Positions 51,474 through 60,024 of a stretch of DNA of 64,000 nucleotides are shown piece after piece. Both the position numbers and the translations under genes were made by a program. Within the stretch, counting starts at the first letter, position 1; every line of letters begins with the position of its first letter. Origin of the DNA: Allofranklinella schreckenbergeri. GTDB taxonomy: Bacteria > Pseudomonadota > Gammaproteobacteria > Burkholderiales > Burkholderiaceae_C. The stretch spans positions 1 to 64,000 of the forward strand of contig NZ_RDQM01000010.1 of assembly GCF_003703475.1 (NCBI RefSeq), written 5' to 3'. Under the pieces are notes generated by a model. The model searched no databases, was not told where the DNA came from, and worked only from the letters and a program-made list of their open reading frames with translations.

Positions 51474-53801
51474 TTGAGGGCTTGCCGGGTGCAAAAGCAG
51501 GGTTTGCAGGGCATCGAAGCGGCGTTGCATGCCTTGCGTGCGATGGGGGCTGTTCATGCCCAGCAGGGCGTCGCAGGTGGCGCTGTCAGGGCGCTGGCGC
51601 AGCCATAGCCACAGGCGTTGCTCGCGCACATACAGCATCAGGCCCACGCCCAGCACGAGCAGGGCCAGACCGGCAAACACCAGCGGCTGGCCGGGCGCGC
51701 GGGTGATTTGGAACGCGGCTTGGTACACCGGCGTGAAATCTTCCAGCGTGAAGGCGACGGGCACGGGGTAGGCGTGCAGCGCGTCCAGCGCCGTCAGGGC
51801 GGTGTGGAGGAAGGCGTGCGTGGCGGGTGCGTGCCGATCCAGCGCGGGCAGGCCCTCGGCATGGCGGCGGGCTTGGAGCAGCTCCAGCAGCAGCCCCTGC
51901 AGCATGCGCAGCAGCAAGGCGGCGCTGCGCTGGGCGTGCTCGGGCGGGGCTTGCTCCAGCAGGCGCGCCAGGGCGGGCAGGCCGCCGTTGGGCCAGTGGG
52001 TGGCGTCGGCAGCGTTGGCGGGTGGGCTGACGGACGGGCTGCCGGGTGGGGTGTCGGATAGGGTATTGGGTGGCTGGGCGGCGATGTGTGCGCCAGAGGT
52101 GTGTGCGCCAGCAAATGCGGCCAGCGCCTGGCTGGCGCTGGCGTGCAGGGCGGCGGCGGCTGGGGCGCTCAGGGCGGCGGTTTGCACGTAGCGTTGCACG
52201 GCCTGCTGGCGCGCGCGCGCATCGCCCAGCGCGTGGCTCAGGCGCAGAAAGTCGTCCATGCGGCCTTGGGCGTCTTGCGGGATGCGCAGATAGCGCCAAT
52301 CGGCCTCGTGCGCCAGCGGCTCGCGCACGCCCAGCAGAAACACGGGCACGCCATCGCCCAGATCGGCCGCGCGCTGAAAGTGCCGGAAGGCATGGGCCTG
52401 GCCGCTGGCATCGCGCAGGCGATAGGTGATGTGGGGGCCAAAGTCGCGCCACGGCGGCTCGGCTCCTGGGGCGTGGCCCGCGCGGGTAGCGGCGCGCAGG
52501 CGCTCGCGCCAGATGCTGGCGGGGGGGAGAGCGGGCGGGGCGGCTTCTACTGCTGCTTCGGCATCGGTTGTGGCCTGGCGGGCGTTGCGCTCATCTTCGA
52601 TGTGGAACAGGCCCAACTGCGCCGCTTCCAGCGTGTAGGTCTGCGGTAAGCCCTGGGCCGGGCCGACGGGCAGCGCCTGACCGATGCGGGTGTGCAGCAA
52701 GGGCGGGGGCGGGGTGGGTGCGGCGTCCGGGCGCTGGGGGGCGGTGCGCAGGGCGACGGGGCGCAGGGTGACGGGCGAGCCGCCATCGCCAAAGCCAGCC
52801 AGGTACACATCCACCCCGTGCACGCGCAGCGGATGGTTGACCTCAATGCGGTGGCGGCTGAGCTGGCCGCTGTGGCGATCGGTGATGGCGACTTGGCTGG
52901 CAAAGCGCTGCGGCGTGCCGTTGGGGTAGTAGGCCACCTCGAAGCGCTCCAGCCCCAGCGCAAACGGCAGCGCCAGCGCCAGTGCGCCGGGCGGGCTGGC
53001 AATCAAGGCGGTGGCCGATTGCTGGCCTTCGGCCACATGCAGCTCGCCCCGGTAGGCGGGCGTGCGGGGGCTGAGCCAGTGCGCGGCGTTGGCGGATTCG
53101 GGCGCGCCAGCTTGCGCCCACGGCTGCAAGTCCTGCCGCCAGCGCTGCCACTGCACCCACAGCCCGCTATCGATCAGGCCGCCCAGGCCAATGAGCACGA
53201 TGGCGCTGTGGCTGGCGATATAGCCCCATTTGCGCGAAGCGCCCTTGCGCGCCGCCACCAGCCAGCCCGGCGCGCCGTGGGCATCGTGCCGGGGCAGGGC
53301 GGTGGCGCGCCAGCGGCGCTGGCGCAACGCCTGCACGGCCTGGGCAGCCAGTGCGGGGGCATCGCCTGCCAGCGCTGCGCGCGCGCGCCAGGGCAGGGCG
53401 GCAAAGCCGTTGATGCGGATATGCACGGGCAGGCGGCGCATGCCCGCCAGGTAGTAAGGCGCGTGGCGCGCCACGCACAGGCTGGTGCTGGCGATCAAAA
53501 AGCCCAGCAGGGCCAGAAACCACCAGGCGCCGTAGGCATCGTCCAGCCCCAGCGCCAGAATCACCGCCCCGCCCGTGGAGCCAAAGTGGGCGTAATAACT
53601 GGCCGCCGCCTGTTGCTGCGGCACCAGCGAGGCCGCCAGCGCGCCCAGGCACAGCACCAGCATGATGGCGATGGCAAAGCGCATGGAGGCCAACAGGCGC
53701 AAGGCGCGCCGCCACCAGGGGGCCGGGCGGGAAGGCGCAGCGGGAGCGGTAGAAGCGGCAGCAGCAGCGGCAGGCGGGCGAAAGCGGTGGGCGGTGGGCA
53801 T
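51450..53801 (-). CDS. resB: Cytochrome c biogenesis protein ResB
   Basis: 783 aa from the ATG at 53801. Three N-terminal membrane helices ([60 protein letters not shown]), a very large periplasmic domain, and a last helix near residue 715 ([20 protein letters not shown]). ResB partners CcsB in system II cytochrome c maturation. The periplasmic part contains a low-complexity insert ([20 protein letters not shown]). The C-terminus ELQIKKK is written by repeat copy 14. The frame upstream to 53882 runs into the IS-end remnant and is not coding. Confidence 0.95.
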   Translation of the reverse strand: MPTAHRFRPPAAAAAASTAPAAPSRPAPWWRRALRLLASMRFAIAIMLVLCLGALAASLVPQQQAAASYYAHFGSTGGAVILALGLDDAYGAWWFLALLGFLIASTSLCVARHAPYYLAGMRRLPVHIRINGFAALPWRARAALAGDAPALAAQAVQALRQRRWRATALPRHDAHGAPGWLVAARKGASRKWGYIASHSAIVLIGLGGLIDSGLWVQWQRWRQDLQPWAQAGAPESANAAHWLSPRTPAYRGELHVAEGQQSATALIASPPGALALALPFALGLERFEVAYYPNGTPQRFASQVAITDRHSGQLSRHRIEVNHPLRVHGVDVYLAGFGDGGSPVTLRPVALRTAPQRPDAAPTPPPPLLHTRIGQALPVGPAQGLPQTYTLEAAQLGLFHIEDERNARQATTDAEAAVEAAPPALPPASIWRERLRAATRAGHAPGAEPPWRDFGPHITYRLRDASGQAHAFRHFQRAADLGDGVPVFLLGVREPLAHEADWRYLRIPQDAQGRMDDFLRLSHALGDARARQQAVQRYVQTAALSAPAAAALHASASQALAAFAGAHTSGAHIAAQPPNTLSDTPPGSPSVSPPANAADATHWPNGGLPALARLLEQAPPEHAQRSAALLLRMLQGLLLELLQARRHAEGLPALDRHAPATHAFLHTALTALDALHAYPVPVAFTLEDFTPVYQAAFQITRAPGQPLVFAGLALLVLGVGLMLYVREQRLWLWLRQRPDSATCDALLGMNSPHRTQGMQRRFDALQTLLLHPASPQELQIKKK

Positions 53802-53856
53802 GGCGTGGGCGATTGTCCCGCCGAACGCGCGTGGGCGCTGCCGTGGTGTTTTGGCC

Positions 53857-53901
53857 TGGGGCGCTCTGGCGGGGGAGCGCAAAGTGCATCACACGCTCTA
53901 A
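53857..53901. repeat. Solo end of the MITE/IS5-type family upstream of resB
   Basis: GGGGCGCTCTGGCGGGGGAG and then CGCAAAGTGCATCACACGCT, followed by CTAA, align with the right end of the element at 42942-43217 (43175-43217). No matching left end was found in the neighbouring 200 bases, so it is a solo or decayed copy. Between the divergent resB and mutM genes. Confidence 0.65.
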
Positions 53902-53969
53902 GCGCCGCTGCGATGGGCCTGTGGCTGGTACAAAGCCGCCTTCGTCCACGACCTTTGCAGAGAACGCCC

Positions 53970-54833
53970 ATGCCTGAATTGCCAGAAGTTGAAGTCACCC
54001 GCCTGGGCATTGCGCCCGCGATTGAGGGGCAGACTTTGCGCCAGCTCATCCTGGGCAAGCCGTTGCGCTGGCCGCTGGGGTGTGACCCGCAGGCCCTGGC
54101 GGGGCGGCGGGTGGCGGCGGTGACGCGGCGTGGCAAGTATTTGCTGATCCATTTACGCGCCGGGGTGGATGAGGCCGGAGATGATGCCGAGGGCGGCGTG
54201 TTGCTGCTGCATTTGGGCATGTCCGGCAGCGTGCGCTTGTTGGAGCGCGATGGCCCGCATGGCCCGGTGCCTGCGCGCGGCCCGCATGAGCATATGGAGA
54301 TGGTGCTCGATCGCCACGTGCTGCGCCTGCACGATCCGCGCCGCTTTGGCGCGCTGGTGTATGCGCCCAGCGTGCAGGACGCGGCGGCGCAAAAGCTGCT
54401 GGCGCGCCTGGGGCTGGAGCCGCTTTCGGCCGAGTTCACGCCGCAGGCGCTGGCGCAGGGCCTGCGCGGGCGGCGCACGCCCATCAAGCAGGCGCTGCTG
54501 GCGGGCGATGTGGTGGTGGGCGTGGGCAATATTTACGCCAGCGAGGCGCTGTTTCTGGCCGGCATCCACCCCGCGCGCGAGGCCGGGCGCATCAGTGCGC
54601 CCAGGCTGGCGCGCTTGCATGCGGCCATCGTGCAGGTGCTCTCGCAAGCCATCGCCCAGGGCGGTAGCAGCTTGCGCGATTTCGTGGCCGTCGATGGCAG
54701 CCACGGGCACTTCCAACTGGCCGCGCGCGTGTATGGCCGCAGCGGTCAGCCGTGCCTGCAATGCGGCAGCGCCGTGCGCCAGATCACCCAGGGCCAGCGC
54801 AGCACCTACTATTGCCCGCGCTGCCAGCGTTAG
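53970..54833 (+). CDS. mutM: Formamidopyrimidine-DNA glycosylase
   Basis: 287 aa. Removes 8-oxoguanine and formamidopyrimidines with associated AP lyase activity. It starts PELPEVEV (catalytic Pro and Glu at mature positions 1 and 2), has [11 protein letters not shown], the void-filling and DNA-binding segment [32 protein letters not shown], and ends with the zinc finger [20 protein letters not shown] followed by CPRC. Complete. Its TAG stop is 2 bases from repeat copy 15. Confidence 0.97.
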   Translation: MPELPEVEVTRLGIAPAIEGQTLRQLILGKPLRWPLGCDPQALAGRRVAAVTRRGKYLLIHLRAGVDEAGDDAEGGVLLLHLGMSGSVRLLERDGPHGPVPARGPHEHMEMVLDRHVLRLHDPRRFGALVYAPSVQDAAAQKLLARLGLEPLSAEFTPQALAQGLRGRRTPIKQALLAGDVVVGVGNIYASEALFLAGIHPAREAGRISAPRLARLHAAIVQVLSQAIAQGGSSLRDFVAVDGSHGHFQLAARVYGRSGQPCLQCGSAVRQITQGQRSTYYCPRCQR

Positions 54834-54835
54834 AA

Positions 54836-54915
54836 AATTACAAATCATTGTAAATTTAATTTAATTCATATCATGCCGAAATAGGTATGTTTTATTTCTT
54901 TTTGATTAGTAATTT
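54836..54915 (+). repeat. AT-rich intergenic repeat (family 1), copy 15
   Basis: AATTACAAATCATTGTAAAT and TTTCTTTTTGATTAGTAATTT arms; core ATATCATGCCGAAATAGG in plus orientation. Starts directly after the mutM stop. Confidence 0.8.
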
Positions 54916-55068
54916 GTGGGGTTTTCCTGGTCTTGAACGGTTTTGGGCGCGCTTTTGGGGCATTGAAGGGGCTTTTCGGGGGGGGCTTTTGGGTTTTGCA
55001 GCGGCTCCCAAGGCTTGGGCTATGCTTGGCGCCCATGTGCAACCCCGGCCCCGAGGCCCCCGGTTTTT

Positions 55069-55932
55069 GTGAAATCTGACTCCCATCCCCAGCGCCCTCA
55101 GCCAGAGACGCAAGACAAGCGCAGCCTGCGCCGCCGTCTGGCCGATTTGCTTTGCCCGCCCCCTTCGACGCCGGAGGCGTTGATCGACAGCATCGCCGAG
55201 GCCGAGGAGCAGGCGGCCATTGGCCCCGAAGTGCGCATCATGCTCGAGCGGGTGATCCGCATGGACTCCATGACGGCGGCCGATGCGATGGTGTCCGCCT
55301 CGCGCATGGACATGCTCGATGTGGATGCGCCTTACGAGCAGTTGCTCGACACCATCATCCGCACGGCGCATTCGCGCTTTCCCGTCTATGAAGGCTCGCG
55401 CGAGAACATCATCGGCGTGCTGCTGGCCAAGGATTTGCTCAAGCTCCAGCGCGCGCCGCAATTCAACATCCGCGCCCTGCTGCGCACGCCGCTGCTGCTG
55501 CCCGAGAGCAAGCGCCTGAACGATTTGCTGCGCGAATTTCGCCTGCACCGCAACCACATGGCGGTGTTGGTCGATGAGTTTGGCCGCATCGCAGGCCTGA
55601 TCACCATCGAGGATGTGCTGGAGGAAATCGTCGGCGAGATTGAGGACGAGTTCGACGAGCCGGGCGACCAGGGCGAGATTTACGCCCTGGCCAACGGCAG
55701 TTGGCGCGTGCGTGGCGACACGCCCATCACCAAGGTGGAGGCGCACTTCGAGGTGGAGTTGGCCGATGCGCACGAGGAGGAGGAGTTCGAATCCATCGGC
55801 GGCCTGATCGCCCACCGCCTGGGCCGCGTGCCGCACAAGGGCGAGAAGCTCGATCTCTCCGGCCTGCAATTCGATGTGCTGCACGCCAAGGGCGGCGCGG
55901 TGCGCTGGTTTCGCGTCAGCCGCCTGCGGTGA
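55069..55932 (+). CDS. corC: CorC/HlyC family protein (CBS-domain transporter accessory)
   Basis: 287 aa if translation begins at the GTG at 55069 (VKSDSHPQRPQ); a TTG at 55015 is in frame but has no conserved sequence behind it. Two CBS domains: MTAADAMVSASRMDMLDVDA to VLLAKDLLKL and LREFRLHRNHMAVLVDEFGR to EEIVGEIEDEFDE. The CorC/HlyC domain ends with ESIGGLIAHRLGRVPHKGE. Implicated in Mg2+/Co2+ efflux. In relatives it is followed by the apolipoprotein N-acyltransferase gene lnt; here convergent dinB follows instead. Confidence 0.9.
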   Translation: MKSDSHPQRPQPETQDKRSLRRRLADLLCPPPSTPEALIDSIAEAEEQAAIGPEVRIMLERVIRMDSMTAADAMVSASRMDMLDVDAPYEQLLDTIIRTAHSRFPVYEGSRENIIGVLLAKDLLKLQRAPQFNIRALLRTPLLLPESKRLNDLLREFRLHRNHMAVLVDEFGRIAGLITIEDVLEEIVGEIEDEFDEPGDQGEIYALANGSWRVRGDTPITKVEAHFEVELADAHEEEEFESIGGLIAHRLGRVPHKGEKLDLSGLQFDVLHAKGGAVRWFRVSRLR

Positions 55933-55947
55933 TGGGCGCGGCCGCGG

Positions 55948-57183
55948 CTACAGCGGCAGCGCAAGCTGCACTGGCCCGGCTTCGCGCCGGGCTTTTTCTT
56001 GCGCGGCGGCGTCCGCCTGGCGGGCTTGCTCCAGCGGCAGCAGGCCCTCGACTTTCACGCCCAGCAGGCGAAAGCGCTGGCTCAAATCCACGCGCTTGAG
56101 GCATTGGCCCGCCGCCTGGCGGATGGCGGCGGCATCCTGCGTGTGAAAGGGCAGCGAGAGCGAGCGCGTGGCGATGCGGAAATCCTGAAACCGAATCTTC
56201 ACGCCCACCGTGCGCCCGGCGTAGCCCTTGCGCTGCAAATCGCTGGCCACGCGCTCGCACAGGCGGGTGAACAGCGCGGTCAGTTCGGCACGGTCGGCGC
56301 GGGCGTGCAAATCGCGCGCGAAGGTCGTCTCCCGGCTGATGGAGACGGGCGCGCTTTGCGTGCACAGCGCGCGCTCGTCGCGGCCCCAGGCGGCGTCGTG
56401 CAGCCACAGGCCGAAGCTGGGGCCAAAGGCGTCGATCAGGGTTTGCACATCGGCCTGGGCGAGCTGGCCCAGCGTCTCGATGCCCAGGGCCTGGAGCTTT
56501 TGGCTGGCCTTGGGGCCAATGCCGTTGACCTTGCGGCAAGGCAGCGGCCAGATGCGCGCGGTGACATCCTCGGGCATCAAAATGAAAATGCCATTGGGCT
56601 TGTGCCACTCGCTGGCCAGCTTGGCCAGCAGCTTGTTGGGCGCCACGCCGATGGAGCAGGTCAGCCCGGTTTCGGCGTAAATGGCCCGCTGGATGCGCTG
56701 CGCCAGGTGCAGGCCACCCGCTTCGCCGCCCTGCGGCGCGCTGGTGAAGTCGATATACACCTCGTCGATGCCGCGATCCTCCATCACCGGCGCGTGCTGC
56801 GCGATCACCGCCTTGAAGCGGGCGGAAAAGGCGCGGTATTCATCGAAATCGGCCGGCAGCAAATACGCCTGCGGGCACAGGCGCGCCGCCTTCATCATCC
56901 CCATCGCCGAGCCGACGCCGAACTGCCGCGCCTCATACGTGGCCGTGGTAATCACGCCGCGCCCCACGTAACTGTGCAGGCGCGGGAAGGCGTGCAGCGG
57001 CCATCGCGCGGGCGGCAGCGCCTCCAGCGCCGCATCGCCCAGCCAGCCCGGCGTGCGCCGCCCGCCGCCAATGACCAGCGGCAACCCACGCAACTGCGGT
57101 TGGCGCAGCAGCTCGACGGAGGCAAAAAACGCATCCATATCCAGATGCGCAATGCGCCGTTGCAGGGGTGGGGCGGAACTCAT
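55948..57183 (-). CDS. dinB: DNA polymerase IV
   Basis: 411 aa from the ATG at 57183; residues before MSSAPPLQRR in the open frame are not conserved. Y-family translesion polymerase: HLDMDAFFASVELL with the first catalytic Asp, ATYEARQFGVGSAMGMMKA, the palm acidic pair in EDRGIDEVYIDF, and TCSIGVAPNKLLAKLASEWH. The helix-hairpin-helix is VNGIGPKASQKLQALGIETL, with the little-finger domain to about 370. The end VQLALPL is a likely beta-clamp-binding peptide. No obvious LexA box was seen upstream. Confidence 0.96.
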   Translation of the reverse strand: MSSAPPLQRRIAHLDMDAFFASVELLRQPQLRGLPLVIGGGRRTPGWLGDAALEALPPARWPLHAFPRLHSYVGRGVITTATYEARQFGVGSAMGMMKAARLCPQAYLLPADFDEYRAFSARFKAVIAQHAPVMEDRGIDEVYIDFTSAPQGGEAGGLHLAQRIQRAIYAETGLTCSIGVAPNKLLAKLASEWHKPNGIFILMPEDVTARIWPLPCRKVNGIGPKASQKLQALGIETLGQLAQADVQTLIDAFGPSFGLWLHDAAWGRDERALCTQSAPVSISRETTFARDLHARADRAELTALFTRLCERVASDLQRKGYAGRTVGVKIRFQDFRIATRSLSLPFHTQDAAAIRQAAGQCLKRVDLSQRFRLLGVKVEGLLPLEQARQADAAAQEKARREAGPVQLALPL

Positions 57184-57379
57184 GCCGATGGGGGAGGTGC
57201 AGACGTTGGGGCAAAGGCTTGCGATTGTGCCGTTTGTCGCTGCCGCTGCCACTTGCTGCCGTCGCTTGCCGAGGCTGTTTGCGCCGCGTGGCTCGGGGTA
57301 AGCCGCATGGGCACACGGGCGGCCAGCGTCTATGCTCGCGGGCTGTTGTTATTCACTGCCATGTTTCCAAGGAGCAGCC

Positions 57380-58351
57380 ATGAGCGAGCCAAGCCACAAC
57401 TGGATGGAGTTCACCCGCTTTGTGCCGGGGTTTGATTTTTTGCGCAACCTCGTGCCCCAGGGCCTGGCGGGCACGCCAGCGGCGCCCAGCGCGCCCAACG
57501 TCTTTCAGCAATGGCTGGCGCCGACGATGGACGAGGCCGAAGTGCAAAAGCGCATCGACGAGCTGAAAACCGTGCAGTTCTGGCTGGAACAAAACGGCCG
57601 CGCCCTGCAAGCGACCATCCAGGCGCTGGAAGTGCAGAAGATGACGCTCTCCGCCCTCAAAACCATGGGCCAGGGTGCGCAGGAAATGGCCCAGGGCGTG
57701 GCCGATGCCTTCAGCGGCGCGCAAAAGGGCGCGCACAAGGATACGCAAAAGGGCGCAGGCGATGATGCCGCGCCGCCACAGGCGCAAAACGCCGCTGCGG
57801 CATCCGAGGCCCCTACCAGCGGCACGGACAACGCCGCCGCCACGGCCAGTCACATGCTGGAGGCGGGCATGGCCGAGATGCAGCACATCCAGGGCCAGGC
57901 GCTGCAGTGGTGGGGGGCGCTGACCGAGCAGTTCCAAACCATTGCCGCCAAGGCGCTGGACGATATTGGCCAACAAGTCAGCCAGCAGCAGGCCGACGCC
58001 ATGGAGGCGATGGGCGCCATGGGCGAGGCAATGGGCAGCGCCGCAGCCGCTGGGGCATCGGCGGTAGCGCCAGCAGCGACTTCGGCCCGCACGGCCCAAC
58101 GTCCAGCGAGCCAGACCGATGGCAAAGCGGTGGCGAAAAAGGCAGCCAAAACCACGGCAAAAAGTACGGGTAAAGGGGCAGCCAAAACCCCGGTGAAAAC
58201 GGCGGCAAAAAGCACAGCGAAAAACACAGCAAAAAAAGCGGTGAAAAATGCCACGGCTGCGAAAGCGGCCCAGAAGCCAGGGCAAAAACCGGCATCCGGG
58301 ACGAAGCAAAAGACGGCGCAAGCAGCGGCAGCCAACGGGGCCAAAACCTGA
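57380..58351 (+). CDS. phaM: PhaM-like polyhydroxyalkanoate granule protein with histone-like tail
   Basis: 323 aa from MSEPSHNWMEFTRFVPGFDF, with CAAGGAGC upstream. The N-terminal part (to about residue 105) has FQQWLAPTMDEAEVQKRIDE and LKTVQFWLEQNGRALQATIQ, which match PhaM, a Ralstonia protein that activates PHA synthase PhaC and ties granules to the nucleoid. The middle is Ala/Gln-rich (phasin-like). The last 85 residues are histone H1-like repeats (KKAAKTTAKSTGKGAAKTP, KSTAKNTAKKAVKN) suited to DNA binding. No other pha gene is nearby. Confidence 0.8.
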   Translation: MSEPSHNWMEFTRFVPGFDFLRNLVPQGLAGTPAAPSAPNVFQQWLAPTMDEAEVQKRIDELKTVQFWLEQNGRALQATIQALEVQKMTLSALKTMGQGAQEMAQGVADAFSGAQKGAHKDTQKGAGDDAAPPQAQNAAAASEAPTSGTDNAAATASHMLEAGMAEMQHIQGQALQWWGALTEQFQTIAAKALDDIGQQVSQQQADAMEAMGAMGEAMGSAAAAGASAVAPAATSARTAQRPASQTDGKAVAKKAAKTTAKSTGKGAAKTPVKTAAKSTAKNTAKKAVKNATAAKAAQKPGQKPASGTKQKTAQAAAANGAKT

Positions 58352-58452
58352 GCCACCCCAAGGTTGCGCCCGGACTGACGACTTGCGGGGCGGCATGCAC
58401 GCGCCGTAAGGGGGGTGCTTTGGGGCGGCACTAGGTGGGCCGCTACGTCTTT

Positions 58453-58530
58453 AAATTACACTTCAATAGAAAAATAAAACATCCTATTTTGGCAATTCTG
58501 TATTGAAATGGATTTTCTTTTGGTTTGAAG
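58453..58530 (-). repeat. AT-rich intergenic repeat (family 1), copy 16
   Basis: Arms AATTACACTTCAATAGAAAA and TTTTCTTTTGGTTTGAAG; core ATCCTATTTTGGCAATTCTG, a diverged minus orientation. It ends within a few bases of the truncated 3' end of the ABC ATPase remnant. Confidence 0.7.
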
Positions 58531-58880
58531 TCATGCGTTGGTGTGCAAGGCGGCCCCAGGCAGGCGGCGACGGCTTCTTCGCGCACGCAGGGGCGGCAAA
58601 GCGCCCGATGTGCGCGGCGCGGCCCATCAGCACCACCTCCTGCACCTTGAAAGGGAGCAGCCCGGCATGTGCTTGCGGCACATAGCCAACGTGGCACGCA
58701 AACGCGCTGTGCGACCAGTGTCGCGCGGGCTGCCCCTCCACCAACACCTGCCCGGCTAGCGGCGGCAACACACCCAGCAGCGTGCGCAACAAGGTAGTTT
58801 TGCCGCAACCGTTGGCGCCCAGCAGGCAAAGCACTTCGGCGCACCCCAGAGTGAAGTCCTGGCCTCCTACAATCGCGCGC
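58525..58880 (-). pseudogene. Truncated iron/cobalamin-type ABC ATPase (FecE/BtuD-like) remnant
   Basis: Minus-strand sequence GGQDFTLGCAEVLCLLGANG leads into the Walker A GANGCGKTTLL, then VGYVPQAHAGLLPFKVQE and VVLMGRAAHIGRFAAP, as in ATPases for ferric siderophore or vitamin B12 import. After that the reading frame breaks: REEAVAACLG, expected next, is in another frame, and the signature, Walker B and switch regions are missing. The 5' end is also cut, running into the start of the downstream divergent GTPase gene. Only about 110 codons remain, bounded by repeat copy 16. It is surely non-functional as an ATPase. Confidence 0.75.
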
Positions 58881-58881
58881 C

Positions 58882-59847
58882 ATGAATGTCCAATGGTTTC
58901 CCGGCCACATGCATTTGACGCGCAAGGCGATTGCCGAGCGCATCAAAACCATTGATGTGGTGATTGAAATGGTCGATGCCCGCCTGCCGGCATCCAGCGC
59001 CAACCCCATGCTGCGCGAGCTGCTGGCGCACAAGCCCAGCCTCAAGGTGCTGAACAAGGCCGATCTGGCCGATCCGGCGCGCACGCAGCAGTGGCTGGCC
59101 TGGTACGAGCAGCATCTGGCCACCAAGGCCGTGGCGATGGACAGCCACCACAGCGCCCCCGCGCAGGCGCTGATTGAAGCTTGCCAAGCGCTTGCCCCCG
59201 GACGCGGCGCGATGGATAAACCCATGCGTGTGCTCATCTGCGGCATCCCCAATGTGGGCAAATCCACCCTCATCAACACCATGGTGGGCAAGCGCGCAGC
59301 CAAGGCGGCCAATGAGCCAGGCGTGACGCGGCGCGAGCAGCGCTTTGCGCTGCAAGATGGGTTTTACCTGTTCGATACCCCCGGGGTGTTATGGCCGCGC
59401 ATCATCGTGGCGCAAAGCGGCTACAACCTGGCGGCGGCAGGCTCGATCGGCCGCAACGCGTTTGACGATGAACTGGTGGCGCTGGAGCTGCTGGCTTATC
59501 TGCAAAAGCACTACGCAGCACACGTGCTGGCGCGCTACGCCGTGCTCGACGGCGATGGCCCTGCCGAGCAGGCGGCGCTGGCGCAGATGCCCGACTTTGA
59601 GTTGTTCGAGCGCATCGCCTACAAGCGCGGCGCTTTGCTGCCAGGCGGGCGCATCAATGCCCAAAAAGCAGCCGAATTGATCTTGCATGACTTCCGCAGC
59701 GGCGCCCTAGGCCGTTTGACTTTGGAAACGCCAGCAGAATTTGAAGCCTGGCTGGCCACCGGCGAACGCCTGGATGCCGAGCGCCAATTGCGCAAAGAGC
59801 AGTACGAACAACAGCGCCAAGCCAAAAAACGCCCGAAAAAGCGTTAG
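58882..59847 (+). CDS. rbgA: Ribosome biogenesis GTPase YlqF/RbgA-like
   Basis: 321 aa. A circularly permuted GTPase: the G4 motif NKAD (about residue 57) comes before G1 GIPNVGKST (about 121-129), then the G2-like GVTRREQRFAL and G3 DTPGVLWPRI. The N-terminal QWFPGHMHLTRKAIAER is diagnostic for the YlqF/RbgA/YjeQ-related group that assists large-subunit assembly. The C-terminus is a basic helix ending KKRPKKR. The ATG lies next to the broken ABC ATPase, and tRNA-Thr begins 12 bases after the stop. Confidence 0.94.
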   Translation: MNVQWFPGHMHLTRKAIAERIKTIDVVIEMVDARLPASSANPMLRELLAHKPSLKVLNKADLADPARTQQWLAWYEQHLATKAVAMDSHHSAPAQALIEACQALAPGRGAMDKPMRVLICGIPNVGKSTLINTMVGKRAAKAANEPGVTRREQRFALQDGFYLFDTPGVLWPRIIVAQSGYNLAAAGSIGRNAFDDELVALELLAYLQKHYAAHVLARYAVLDGDGPAEQAALAQMPDFELFERIAYKRGALLPGGRINAQKAAELILHDFRSGALGRLTLETPAEFEAWLATGERLDAERQLRKEQYEQQRQAKKRPKKR

Positions 59848-59859
59848 AATCGCGCCTTC

Positions 59860-59935
59860 GCCGGTTTAGCTCAGCTGGTAGAGCACCCGCCTTGTAAGCG
59901 GTAGGTCGTCAGTTCGAATCCGACAACCGGCACCA
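59860..59935 (+). tRNA. tRNA-Thr (anticodon TGT)
   Basis: Acceptor arms GCCGGTT and AACCGGC pair fully; D-loop AGCTCAGCTGGTAGAGC, anticodon loop CTTGTAA, T-arm GTTCGAATC, and encoded CCA. The outermost anticodon-stem pair is a mismatch (C/T), which seems tolerated. Confidence 0.95.
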
Positions 59936-59942
59936 GTGATAT

Positions 59943-59973
59943 AACCCACATGGTTACCCCATGTGGGTTTTTT
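59943..59973 (+). terminator. Terminator after tRNA-Thr
   Basis: AACCCACATGG / CCATGTGGGTT stem with a short loop, followed by six T, 8 bases after the tRNA. Confidence 0.85.
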
Positions 59974-60024
59974 CTTTGGCCTTTGAAAGGTTTGAAGGGC
60001 CATTTTTCGGGGCCATTTCTCTTG

